Assembly (NCBI RefSeq): GCF_021531695.1
Contig: NZ_JADYUI010000024.1
Span: 1-43,312, forward strand
Origin: Roseburia hominis
GTDB taxonomy: Bacteria; Bacillota; Clostridia; Lachnospirales; Lachnospiraceae
Direction of reading: 5' to 3'
DNA length: 43,312 nucleotides
The position numbers and the translations under genes were made by a program. Under the pieces are notes generated by a model. That model worked only from the letters and a program-made list of their open reading frames with translations, was not told where the DNA came from and searched no databases. Positions within the stretch are counted from its first letter, which is position 1, and each line of letters begins with the position of its first letter. Below are positions 35,636 through 43,312 of this stretch, one piece after another.

Positions 35636-36592
35636 ATGGAAAATTTTATTTTTAGTATTAATGTGACATTTCCGATTTTTTTAGTGATGGTGCTTGGCTA
35701 TTTCTTAAAACAGATTGGAATGTTAGATGAGCACTTTGTAACGGTAGCAAATAAATTTAATTTTAAAGTAACGCTGCCTTTCATGTTGTTTCGGGATATT
35801 TCATCCGTTGATATCAAAGGCTGCTTTGATTTAAAATATGTATTGTTTTGTGCAATAGCAAGTTCTGTTTGTTTTTGGGTGACATGGGGGCTTACCAGGT
35901 TGTTCATGAAGGACAAAAGCATGCGTGGAGCTTTCGTACAGGCCTCGTTTAGAAGCAGTGCGGCAGTCATGGGACTGGCATTTATCGATAATATTTACGG
36001 AAGTTCGGTCATGGGACCGCTTATGATTATCGGAGCTGTGCCGCTTTATAATATCTATTCCGTTATCGTTCTGACCTTTGAGGCAGAGGAAGAAGAAGGG
36101 GCGGCAAGAGATACCGGGAAAATCAGACAGGCATTTATTAATATTTTAAAAAATCCGATTATTATAAGTATCGCTTTAGGATTAGTCGTTTCTTTACTTG
36201 GAATTGATTTTCCTGTTATTATCGATAAAACGGTAGAAAACGTAGCTAAAATGGCGACACCGCTTGCGCTTGTTGCACTCGGCGCAGGATTTGAAGGAAG
36301 AAAAGCATTAGCCAAAATCAAACCGACATTGGTTGCAGCATTTATTAAATTAATCGCGCAGGCAGCAATCTTTTTACCGATTGCGGCAGCTCTTGGATTT
36401 AAAGGAGAGAAGATGATTGCGATTCTTATCATGCTTGCGGCACCGACCACACCGAGTTGTTATATTATGGCAAAAAACATGAAAAATGACGGAGTACTTA
36501 CCGCAAGTATTGTGGTGGCAACTACGTTTCTTGCAGCCTTTACCCTGACCGGATGGATTTATCTGTTAAAGGTAATAGGCTGGATTGGATAA
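35636..36592 (+). CDS. AEC (auxin efflux carrier-like) family permease
   Basis: The 318-residue protein has about ten membrane segments in two inverted halves, typical of AEC carriers such as the malate permeases of Firmicutes. The TTPSCYIMAKNM segment near the end fits the family. It lies 18 bp after folA and 24 bp before ilvB; substrate unknown, an organic acid is plausible. Confidence 0.88.
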   Translation: MENFIFSINVTFPIFLVMVLGYFLKQIGMLDEHFVTVANKFNFKVTLPFMLFRDISSVDIKGCFDLKYVLFCAIASSVCFWVTWGLTRLFMKDKSMRGAFVQASFRSSAAVMGLAFIDNIYGSSVMGPLMIIGAVPLYNIYSVIVLTFEAEEEEGAARDTGKIRQAFINILKNPIIISIALGLVVSLLGIDFPVIIDKTVENVAKMATPLALVALGAGFEGRKALAKIKPTLVAAFIKLIAQAAIFLPIAAALGFKGEKMIAILIMLAAPTTPSCYIMAKNMKNDGVLTASIVVATTFLAAFTLTGWIYLLKVIGWIG

Positions 36593-36616
36593 AAAGATAA
36601 GAAAGAAGGAGGAGCT

Positions 36617-38338
36617 ATGGATATCACAGGCAGAAAATTATTTGTAAAAGCATTGCAGGAAGAAGGCGTAGATACCGTATTCGGTTATCCGGGCGGTATG
36701 GTGACAGACCTTTTAGACGAATTATACAAACAGGACAGTATTGATGTCGTCCTTCCGCGTCATGAACAGGGCTTGATTCATGAGGCAGAAGGCTATGCAA
36801 GGGCTACGGGTAAAGTAGGTGTCTGCCTTGTGACCAGCGGTCCGGGTGCGACGAATATTATTACGGGGCTTGCAGATGCACATTATGACAGCATCCCTTT
36901 AGTATGCTTTACCGGACAGGTGCCGCTTCCTTTGATTGGAAATGATGCGTTCCAGGAGGTCGATATTGTCGGTATGACAAGAAGCGTGACAAAGTATGGA
37001 GTTACCGTAAGAAATCGGGAAGAACTCGGAAAGATTATAAAAATGGCGTTTCAAATTGCAAGTAGTGGGAAGCCGGGACCGGTTCTTGTCGACATTCCGA
37101 AAGATATTCAGAATATGACCGGTTCGCCGGAATACCCGTCTCATGTCGATATCCGCGGTTATAAAATCAATACATCAGCACATATCGGACAGTTAAAAAA
37201 AGCATTTCGTCTGTTAAAGAGTGCAGAAAGACCTCTTATTTTGGCGGGCGGCGGTATCAATATTGCAAAAGCGAATGAAAAGCTTCAAAAATTCGTGGAA
37301 ATTTCGAAAATTCCGGTTGTTACGACAATTATGGGAAAAGGAGCAATTCCGACAACGCATCCGTTGTACATAGGAAACTGTGGAATGCATGGCAAGTTTG
37401 CGTCGAATAAAGCAGTCAGTGAATGTGATGTGCTGTTTTCCATCGGAACTCGTTTTAATGATCGCATCACCGGTGATTTGAACGAATTTGCACCAAAGGC
37501 CAAAATTATTCATGTGGATATCGATACAGCGTCTATTTCAAGAAATGTTGTGGTAGATGTACCAATCGTAGCTGATGCCAATAATGCATTAGAAAAATTA
37601 TTGGAATGGGCAGAAGAAAAAGATACGAAAGAATGGTTAAAACAAATCGATATCTGGAAAAAGGCAAATCCGCTCGGAATGAGAAAAGACATGGGAATGA
37701 CACCGCAGATGATATTAGAAACCATCAATCAGGTGTTTGATGAGGCTATCTATGTGACAGACGTAGGACAGCATCAGATGTGGGCAACGCAGTATCTGGA
37801 TCTGGACGAAAGGAAGCAGCTTATTACCTCCGGTGGACTTGGAACTATGGGATTTGGTCTTCCTGCGGCAATCGGTGCGAAGATTGGAAATCCGGATAAG
37901 ACGGTTGTTTGCATTTCCGGTGATGGTGGCTTTCAGATGAATATGCAGGAGCTTGCAACTGCGGTTACAAACAATGCCAATATTATTATCTGTCTTTTTA
38001 ATAATCAGTATCTCGGCATGGTGCGTCAGATGCAGCAGTTGTTTTATGGCAAGCGTTACGAAATTACCTGCCTTCGGAGAAGAAAGACTTGTCCTTTAAA
38101 CTGCAAGGGACCAAATGAAGCATGTCCGCCGTATACACCGGATTTTATGAAGATTGCAGAAAGCTATGGTGCCTATGGAAAGCGGATTACAAAAGCAGAA
38201 GAGATTGAAGAAGCACTTACAGAAGCAAAGAGCCATACAGATGCACCAACGATTTTGGAGTTCTTGATTTCATCTGATGAAATCGTACTTCCGATGGTAA
38301 AAAGCGGAAATCCAATGAGTGAAATGATTTTGAAATAG
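36617..38338 (+). CDS. ilvB: acetolactate synthase large subunit with four-cysteine insertion
   Basis: The 573-residue thiamine-diphosphate enzyme makes acetolactate for valine, leucine and isoleucine synthesis. The catalytic Glu50 (HEQG), the ThDP/metal motif GDGGFQMN (from 435) and a C-terminal domain are intact, and the small subunit gene follows at 13 bp, so it is the biosynthetic type. Between FYGKRYEIT and YTPDFMKIAESYG lies an insertion with four cysteines, Cys485-x6-Cys492-x3-Cys496-x6-Cys503, absent from standard enzymes, where this part is short. It could bind zinc or an iron-sulfur cluster. Strong AGGAGGAG ribosome site. Confidence 0.95.
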   Translation: MDITGRKLFVKALQEEGVDTVFGYPGGMVTDLLDELYKQDSIDVVLPRHEQGLIHEAEGYARATGKVGVCLVTSGPGATNIITGLADAHYDSIPLVCFTGQVPLPLIGNDAFQEVDIVGMTRSVTKYGVTVRNREELGKIIKMAFQIASSGKPGPVLVDIPKDIQNMTGSPEYPSHVDIRGYKINTSAHIGQLKKAFRLLKSAERPLILAGGGINIAKANEKLQKFVEISKIPVVTTIMGKGAIPTTHPLYIGNCGMHGKFASNKAVSECDVLFSIGTRFNDRITGDLNEFAPKAKIIHVDIDTASISRNVVVDVPIVADANNALEKLLEWAEEKDTKEWLKQIDIWKKANPLGMRKDMGMTPQMILETINQVFDEAIYVTDVGQHQMWATQYLDLDERKQLITSGGLGTMGFGLPAAIGAKIGNPDKTVVCISGDGGFQMNMQELATAVTNNANIIICLFNNQYLGMVRQMQQLFYGKRYEITCLRRRKTCPLNCKGPNEACPPYTPDFMKIAESYGAYGKRITKAEEIEEALTEAKSHTDAPTILEFLISSDEIVLPMVKSGNPMSEMILK

Positions 38339-38350
38339 GAGGGAACGGAA

Positions 38351-38848
38351 ATGAAAAACAGGTGGATTGCATTATATGTAGAAAACCAGGTCGGCGTTTT
38401 GGCAAAGGTTTCCGGACTCTTTTCCGGGAAATCCTATAATTTACAGAGTCTTACGGTTGGAACAACAGAGGATGAGACGATTTCTCGTATGACGATTTGC
38501 GTGACCAGTGATGATATCACCTTCGAGCAGATCAAAAAGCAGTTAAACCGCATGGTAGAAGTCATAAAGGTGATTGACCTTACCAATGTGCCGGTTCATA
38601 TGAAAGAAATTCTGTTTGCAAAGGTTTTGGATTGTACGGTAGAACAGAAAGCAGAGGTTTTTCAGATTGCACAGGTTTTCAATGTGCAGGTCGCAGATAT
38701 TGGAAACGATAGTGTATTATTAGAATGTAAATTGACCGAACGCAGAAATAACGAATTGATTGCTTTATTAAAATCAAAATATAAAAGAATTGAAGTTGTG
38801 CGTGGCGGTGCAGTTGCTATTGAGTCTATCAGTACCTCCTGCCGGTAA
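38351..38848 (+). CDS. ilvN: acetolactate synthase regulatory small subunit
   Basis: The 165-residue regulatory subunit has an N-terminal ACT domain (about 4-78, VENQVGVLAKVSGLFSGKSYN) and the C-terminal ACT-like half, the length of the IlvH/IlvN short form. It normally stimulates the large subunit and confers valine feedback. It starts 13 bp after ilvB, with AGGAGGG at the ilvB stop. Confidence 0.95.
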   Translation: MKNRWIALYVENQVGVLAKVSGLFSGKSYNLQSLTVGTTEDETISRMTICVTSDDITFEQIKKQLNRMVEVIKVIDLTNVPVHMKEILFAKVLDCTVEQKAEVFQIAQVFNVQVADIGNDSVLLECKLTERRNNELIALLKSKYKRIEVVRGGAVAIESISTSCR

Positions 38849-38876
38849 ATTACCAGGGTAGCGTTTCTCAAATAAC

Positions 38877-39039
38877 TAGTACAACGAATATAAATTAACT
38901 GCTACATTTACTTGTCTGATTGTTCGATTACTGTGTTGTCGTCAATCGACGTAGCCACCGCTACGCCACATTCCTTTGCCTTGCACTCGGAGCAATCATT
39001 CTGCGTCAATGTAGCAGAAATTTAGTATTCGTTGTACTA
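38877..39039. repeat. multi-arm palindromic intergenic element (element 4)
   Basis: It fills the gap between the convergent ilvN and lgt genes. Outer arms TAGTACAACGAATA and TATTCGTTGTACTA (38877-38890, 39026-39039) are perfect; the stem continues with CTGCTACATT/AATGTAGCAG (from about 38899, to 39018). Inside are CGATT/AATCG and CGTAGC/GCTACG (38950-38965) hairpins. The GCTACGCC core also occurs in element 1 and beside the glgP terminator. Besides being a repeat-like structure it could end transcription from both sides, but it has no T-run. Confidence 0.75.
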
Positions 39040-39044
39040 AGGAA

Positions 39045-39803
39045 TTAAGATTTGTCCGCCTTATTTTTACATACGATGAGCATAAGAATACCGGCAGCCA
39101 GAACGAAAATCGAAATAAACTGGGAAGTTGATAAAATACCGACACTTCCACGCAGCAAATCGCCGCGGAAAAATTCGATGATAAAGCGACCGATACTATA
39201 GAAAATCAAATAAAAAGCGGTCACATATCCCTCTTTTTTTACTTTCCGAGCAATCAGAGATAAAACAATAAAATTCAAAAAGTTCAGTCCACTTGACACA
39301 AGCTGGGATGGAAATAGTGGTATGTTATTTGGTGCATATAAGGAATCATGAAACGTAACAGAAAATGCACTGTGGGTTTCCATTCCGTAACAGCATCCGG
39401 CTAAAAAACAACCGATACGTCCAAATCCCTGTGCAAGAGCAACCGAAGGAAGCACCAGATCCATGTAGGAAAGAAAATGGATTTTTTTAATATGACAGTA
39501 AATCAGGACAGCAATAATACCGGAAATAATGCCGCCGTAAACCACAAAGCCGTCTGATACATCCAAAAGCTGTTTCGGATTTTGGATAATTTCATCTAAC
39601 ACAGTGATCATATAAAGAATCTTTGCTCCTAAAAATCCAAAAAGCACTGCGCAGATCATAATCGAAAAAATCGGTTCATCATCTATTTTTTGCTTTTTGG
39701 CGCGGTAAACAGTTACAAGATAAGCAGCCAGAATTCCAATAGCTATCATAAATCCATAACCATAAACCGTAATCGGTCCAATTTTAAAAAGTACAGTATG
39801 CAT
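39045..39803 (-). CDS. lgt: prolipoprotein diacylglyceryl transferase
   Basis: The 252-residue, seven-helix membrane enzyme attaches diacylglycerol to the lipobox cysteine of prelipoproteins, which include the three lipoproteins in this window. The signature GRIGCFLAGCCYG and the FPSQLVSSGLNFLNF region are conserved. An ATG preceded by ACGAGGAAA marks the start; a TGC-TATACT extended -10 lies about 50 bp upstream. Confidence 0.94.
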   Translation of the reverse strand: MHTVLFKIGPITVYGYGFMIAIGILAAYLVTVYRAKKQKIDDEPIFSIMICAVLFGFLGAKILYMITVLDEIIQNPKQLLDVSDGFVVYGGIISGIIAVLIYCHIKKIHFLSYMDLVLPSVALAQGFGRIGCFLAGCCYGMETHSAFSVTFHDSLYAPNNIPLFPSQLVSSGLNFLNFIVLSLIARKVKKEGYVTAFYLIFYSIGRFIIEFFRGDLLRGSVGILSTSQFISIFVLAAGILMLIVCKNKADKS

Positions 39804-39939
39804 ATTCTTTTCCTCGTAAATTCATAATTTCGGGAATACCCGATGCATAAAAGTATAGCACATTGTGTACCGTAAGGAAACAACTTAAAAATACAAATTT
39901 ATCCCGAATTATTCAGATATTAAACATAGTGAGGTCAAT

Positions 39940-41637
39940 ATGAAAACAGCACAAGAATTACAAAAATTATTACATCAGATAGATCATAAAGGTTACAAAG
40001 CCTATAAAGAACTGAAAGGTACTTATCAATTAAAGGATTACATTCTCTGTATTGACTCGGTGCAGGGAGATCCTTTTGCCACGCCTTCCCGTGTCCGGCT
40101 TATTGTAAAAAATAAGGGAAATTTTGATACAGCATTGTTTGATCAAAAACATAGAAAAATAGCCACAGAAGATGAAATTTTAAGAAATATTCATCGCTTT
40201 TTAAAGAAACAAAAAGGTAATGGAAGAACAAAAAATTCTACCCTTGATTATGGAAGAAGCCGTGCCGGTTCCGGAAAAAGCGGTCAGATTTTTGCCTGTC
40301 GTGTCAGACAGGAAGTCATGGAACGAATGTGTGTTCTGATTAGTGAAGAACAAATTGAAGTGCGCCTGGAAGTTGGTTTTCCGGCATATGGAAGAACCAT
40401 AGCTGCAGGAGAATTAGAAAAAATCCTTTTTCAAACTTTCCCTGCGATGGTAAAAGAAGTATTTACATATCAAAATACGGATATGGCACATTTGAAACAG
40501 GTGGTAGAGCTGGCGGATGATCAGCAATATATCAGAGAAGAATTAAAAAGGCAGGATTTGGTTGCTTTTATTGCAGATGGAGCAGTATTGCCAAGAGAAA
40601 GCGGTATATCTGATTTGCCGTTAAAAAGTGCGATTAAATTTGAGTCTCCGGAAAGTCTTCGTATACAGATGACACTTCCGCATTATGGGGAAATTACCGG
40701 AATGGGAATAAAAAGTGGGGTCACGCTGATTGCGGGCGGTGGTTATCATGGAAAATCCACCTTATTAAAGGCAATTCAAAACGGAGTATATAATCACATT
40801 TTAGGAGATGGCAGGGAGTATGTCATTACAGATGCCACGGCCGTAAAACTTCGTGCAGAAGAAGGACGCTGCATCCATGACGAGGATATTTCCATGTTTA
40901 TTAATCATTTACCGAATAAAGCAGATACCGTACATTTCATGACGGAAAATGCGAGCGGAAGTACTTCGCAGGCAGCACAAACCATAGAAGCAATCGAAAG
41001 CGGTGCAAAGGTGCTTTTAATCGACGAAGATACTTCTGCCACAAACTTTATGGTGCGGGATGAAAAGATGGCAATGCTTGTAGCAGCAGAAAAGGAGCCA
41101 ATCACGCCATATTTAAGTTGTGTGAGAAGTATCTATGAAGACCTGGGAATTTCGACCATATTAGTAGTGGGAAGTTCAGGGGCATACCTTTCAGCAGCCG
41201 ATTTGGTTATCCAGCTTGATGAATATGAAGTAAAAGACGTAACCGGGCGTGCAAAACAAATCGCAGATCCTTATCATGGCATTTCTATCACCAAAAAGGA
41301 AAGTCTGCATCATACACCGAAACGAAAAGAGATCGAAAAGGCAAGGGCATTTGGGGTAGAAAGTGTCTCTTTTGATAAAGAAGAAGTGCTTTTAAGAGAT
41401 TTAGAACAGTTGATAGATGAAGGGCAGACCGCTGCGATTGCTTATCTTTTATCTTATGCGCTAGAACATTTCGCAGACGGAAAGAAAAACGCTGTGGAAC
41501 TGACGGATTTGTTATATCAGAAAATAAAAGAAAAAGGGTTTATTTCCGTTATACCGGCCTATTATGGTGCAGGCGCGCCGGTTCTGCCGAGACCACAGGA
41601 AGTTGTGGCAGCTTTTGTACGCTACCGGAGTATATAA
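39940..41637 (+). CDS. predicted ATPase of the ABC class (ABC_ATPase family)
   Basis: The 565-residue protein has a P-loop GGGYHGKSTL (Lys272) and Walker B VLLIDEDTSATNFM (Asp362, Glu363), preceded by a family-specific N-terminal domain (about 1-240) that includes the segment STLDYGRSRAGSGKSGQIF. This family (PF09818) is soluble, widespread and of unknown cell role; some records mislabel it as an isomerase. No membrane segment. GTGAGGTC ribosome site. Single gene, ending at a shared terminator. Confidence 0.88.
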   Translation: MKTAQELQKLLHQIDHKGYKAYKELKGTYQLKDYILCIDSVQGDPFATPSRVRLIVKNKGNFDTALFDQKHRKIATEDEILRNIHRFLKKQKGNGRTKNSTLDYGRSRAGSGKSGQIFACRVRQEVMERMCVLISEEQIEVRLEVGFPAYGRTIAAGELEKILFQTFPAMVKEVFTYQNTDMAHLKQVVELADDQQYIREELKRQDLVAFIADGAVLPRESGISDLPLKSAIKFESPESLRIQMTLPHYGEITGMGIKSGVTLIAGGGYHGKSTLLKAIQNGVYNHILGDGREYVITDATAVKLRAEEGRCIHDEDISMFINHLPNKADTVHFMTENASGSTSQAAQTIEAIESGAKVLLIDEDTSATNFMVRDEKMAMLVAAEKEPITPYLSCVRSIYEDLGISTILVVGSSGAYLSAADLVIQLDEYEVKDVTGRAKQIADPYHGISITKKESLHHTPKRKEIEKARAFGVESVSFDKEEVLLRDLEQLIDEGQTAAIAYLLSYALEHFADGKKNAVELTDLLYQKIKEKGFISVIPAYYGAGAPVLPRPQEVVAAFVRYRSI

Positions 41638-41655
41638 GCTCATTATACCAAGCAT

Positions 41656-41713
41656 AAAAATAGAGAGAGGGTATCGTTCCATCATTTGATGATTTTACGA
41701 CACCCTCTTTTAA
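41656..41713. terminator. bidirectional terminator
   Basis: AGAGAGGGTATCGT (from 41663) pairs with ACGACACCCTCTTTT (41697-41711), with an A-run before and T-run after. It serves both the ABC-class ATPase gene and the convergent ECF S-component gene. Confidence 0.85.
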
Positions 41714-41722
41714 ATAGTTATT

Positions 41723-42328
41723 TTACTGAGCAGAAGCAGTAGTTTTTTCTCCAACAGGGATAAAAAGATTTGCTTTCTTAAGCACCGGATATAATGCCAT
41801 ATAAACAGCAACGGCAACAATAACAGAAAGCACTGCGTTTACGGAAGTAGTGGTAATATTCCATGCAAGTGTAACTTCTGCAGCAGCTTTGCCAAGAATC
41901 ACACGTTTGTAGAAATAACCAAACAACGGATCAAAAATAACATTAAATGCCATACCGCAGATAGAAGCGATTAAAGACCATTTAAAAATAACCTTTTTAT
42001 TGTTTGTCTGCGTAATTTTTCCGATTTTGTGTGCCACTAAACCTGTAATCAGACCGATACAAAATTTAAGAATAAAAGTCTTAGGTGCATAAACAATATA
42101 AACCGGGTCAAGTAAGTCGCCAATTGTCATGCCGATTGCGCCACCAAGACCGCCCCACACACTACCAAGAAGCAGAGCACCAAGTACGCAGACTGCATTT
42201 CCGAGATGGAAAGAAGTAGCATCACCGCCCGGAAGTGTGACTTTAATTTGTAAAAACGTAAATACAACATAGGACAACGCTGCAAGGAAAGCAGTCATTA
42301 CCATTTTCAAAAGTTTTTCATTTCTCAT
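41723..42328 (-). CDS. ECF transporter substrate-binding (S) component
   Basis: The 201-residue protein with six predicted membrane helices resembles the PF07155-type S components: KVTLPGGDATSFHLGNAVCVLGALLLG and GGAIGMTIGDLLDP are typical. Such proteins bind a vitamin or its precursor and use a shared EcfAA'T module, not encoded here. The ligand cannot be read with certainty; the 'SFHLGN' group includes predicted pyridoxine- or hydroxymethylpyrimidine-type carriers. GAGGA ribosome site, next to a leader hairpin. Confidence 0.85.
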   Translation of the reverse strand: MRNEKLLKMVMTAFLAALSYVVFTFLQIKVTLPGGDATSFHLGNAVCVLGALLLGSVWGGLGGAIGMTIGDLLDPVYIVYAPKTFILKFCIGLITGLVAHKIGKITQTNNKKVIFKWSLIASICGMAFNVIFDPLFGYFYKRVILGKAAAEVTLAWNITTTSVNAVLSVIVAVAVYMALYPVLKKANLFIPVGEKTTASAQ

Positions 42329-42339
42329 AATAAATCCTC

Positions 42340-42391
42340 TTTTCTATCTGTAATTGTACCAAGTATACAGGTTTAGTGGATGATAGAAAAG
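42340..42391 (-). promoter_or_regulatory. leader hairpin touching the ribosome site of the ECF S gene
   Basis: In the minus-strand leader CTTTTCTATC (complement of 42382-42391) can pair perfectly over 10 bp with GATAGAAAAG (complement of 42340-42349), whose 3' end runs into the GAGGA ribosome site. The loop is about 32 nt. It may modulate translation. It does not match a riboswitch class I know. Confidence 0.4.
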
Positions 42392-42510
42392 AACCAGTTT
42401 GGAACATATTGACCATACCAGTTTCTGTATATAAAAATGAGTATAAGTATTTTGCAGTGATGTGGTGACATTTTTGCAATGTGATGATGGTGGTGTGTGT
42501 CAGGTTCTTT

Positions 42511-42519
42511 TGCTATAAT
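42511..42519 (+). promoter_or_regulatory. extended -10 promoter of the XRE regulator
   Basis: TGC-TATAAT (42511-42519) lies 26 bp before the start; no clear -35 is present. Confidence 0.5.
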
Positions 42520-42545
42520 TGTGATATCAAAAAGGAGGTCATGGG

Positions 42546-43223
42546 ATGGTACTAAGTGAAAAATTGCAATTATTGAGAAAGAAAAATGGGTATTCACAGG
42601 AACAGTTAGCAGATAAGCTTGGGATTGCACGTCAGACGGTCAGTAAATGGGAAAATGGACAGGCAGTTCCGGAATTGAAAGGATTAATACAATTAAGTGA
42701 ATTGTATGGAGTTACCATTGATCGGATTGTGAAAGAGGACGATTCCTGTAATATCTTATTATTGGAAAAAGCGAATATTGATATGAGGGATATGATTTCG
42801 TTTCTTGTTCTGGCCAAAAGAAATACATATGCTTCAAAAGAAAATCAGGTAAAGGCTTGCAGAGTAAATTCACATGATTATATGTTTAAGGGAAATGATG
42901 GATATACTTATTATGATACATATCTGGGTGGGGAATGTTTTACCGGAGAGGAAGCAGTATGGTATCATGATAACCCGGTTTGGAGCATGAACTATTCAGG
43001 TCGTGTTATCGGTGATAATTTTGATGGAGATTTTTTGAAAGAGGTACTTATGGCTGTACCAAAAGAATTGCCATACCGGGGACCGGAGATTTATAATAAG
43101 GGGGAGTATGTTTATCACTGTAAGGTAAATGGTGAATTCATCTGGTTTCAGGGATATGAAGAAATATTTTACCTGGATGATAAAATTTATGAGTGCTATT
43201 TTCATGGAGGCATTGTCAGATAG
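42546..43223 (+). CDS. XRE-family regulator with C-terminal DUF5680-like domain
   Basis: The 225-residue protein has an N-terminal Cro/CI helix-turn-helix (about 3-60, YSQEQLADKLGIARQTVSKWE) joined to a C-terminal domain (about 75-225) matching the DUF5680 type, rich in aromatic residues (YTYYDTYLGGECFTGEEAVW). The second domain probably senses a ligand or partner; the function is not known. AAAGGAGG ribosome site fixes the start. A dispersed repeat begins 9 bp after its stop. Confidence 0.88.
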   Translation: MVLSEKLQLLRKKNGYSQEQLADKLGIARQTVSKWENGQAVPELKGLIQLSELYGVTIDRIVKEDDSCNILLLEKANIDMRDMISFLVLAKRNTYASKENQVKACRVNSHDYMFKGNDGYTYYDTYLGGECFTGEEAVWYHDNPVWSMNYSGRVIGDNFDGDFLKEVLMAVPKELPYRGPEIYNKGEYVYHCKVNGEFIWFQGYEEIFYLDDKIYECYFHGGIVR

Positions 43224-43231
43224 TATGGAAG

Positions 43232-43312
43232 TAAATTCTGATTTAATAGTAAAAATATATTTTTCAACGTTTACGAATGTCATCTTGCATAAAATCATTT
43301 CATTCTTTGTTC
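43232..43312. repeat. truncated (by window end) second copy of palindromic element 2
   Basis: TAAATTCTGATTTA (43232-43245) equals 17059-17072, and 43261-43311 matches 17093-17143 at 50 of 51 bases. The 15 bases between are diverged and of different length. The rest of the element, if present, lies beyond the window. Confidence 0.88.

Overview
The window looks like chromosomal DNA of a low-GC, anaerobic Clostridia, most likely a Lachnospiraceae gut bacterium of the Roseburia/Agathobacter type. This is inferred from A/T-rich codon use, strong AGGAGG-type ribosome sites, an oxygen-sensitive class III ribonucleotide reductase, an NAD-linked (PyrK-dependent) dihydroorotate dehydrogenase, a starch/maltodextrin uptake cluster and a YcgR-like PilZ protein. 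No phage genes, intact insertion sequences, CRISPR arrays, rRNA or tRNA genes were seen.

Layout. Positions 1-7.9 kb hold an alpha-glucan utilisation locus: a surface lipoprotein with carbohydrate-binding-like modules, a divergent short LacI-type regulator, a GH13 neopullulanase-type enzyme, a solute-binding lipoprotein and two MalF/MalG permeases. No transport ATPase is present, so a shared MsmX-like ATPase elsewhere is assumed. A consensus promoter at 97-125 is followed by two near-identical LacI-type operators 112 bp apart. Positions 8.1-14.4 kb carry a PilZ protein, a polysaccharide deacetylase, RarA, a class I aminotransferase, an EamA transporter and an AraC regulator. Glycogen phosphorylase follows at 14.5-16.8 kb, then an almost 1-kb gene-poor gap with a possible small RNA and two very large palindromic elements. 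Next come a TPR lipoprotein, HflX and a NrdD-glutaredoxin fusion with probable NrdR boxes.

From 22.7 to 34.0 kb lies nucleotide biosynthesis: pyrC-pyrF-pyrK-pyrD, then pyrE, then a small coupled group (VanZ-like protein, small membrane protein, N-terminally extended M29 aminopeptidase), purE, and purM-purN-purD. Then follow thyA-folA (dTMP and folate recycling), an AEC permease, and ilvB-ilvN, where IlvB carries a four-cysteine insertion. The right end has lgt (minus strand), an ABC-class ATPase, an ECF S-component with a leader hairpin, and an XRE/DUF5680 regulator.

The most unusual signal is a set of four large multi-arm palindromic intergenic elements (about 8.8-9.0, 17.1-17.35, 17.37-17.67 and 38.88-39.04 kb). 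The window also ends inside a near-identical second copy of the left half of one of them (43232-43312), so at least that element is dispersed in the genome. Other points worth attention are the IlvB cysteine cluster, the bipartite M29 aminopeptidase, and the promoter-terminator unit near 16.9 kb.
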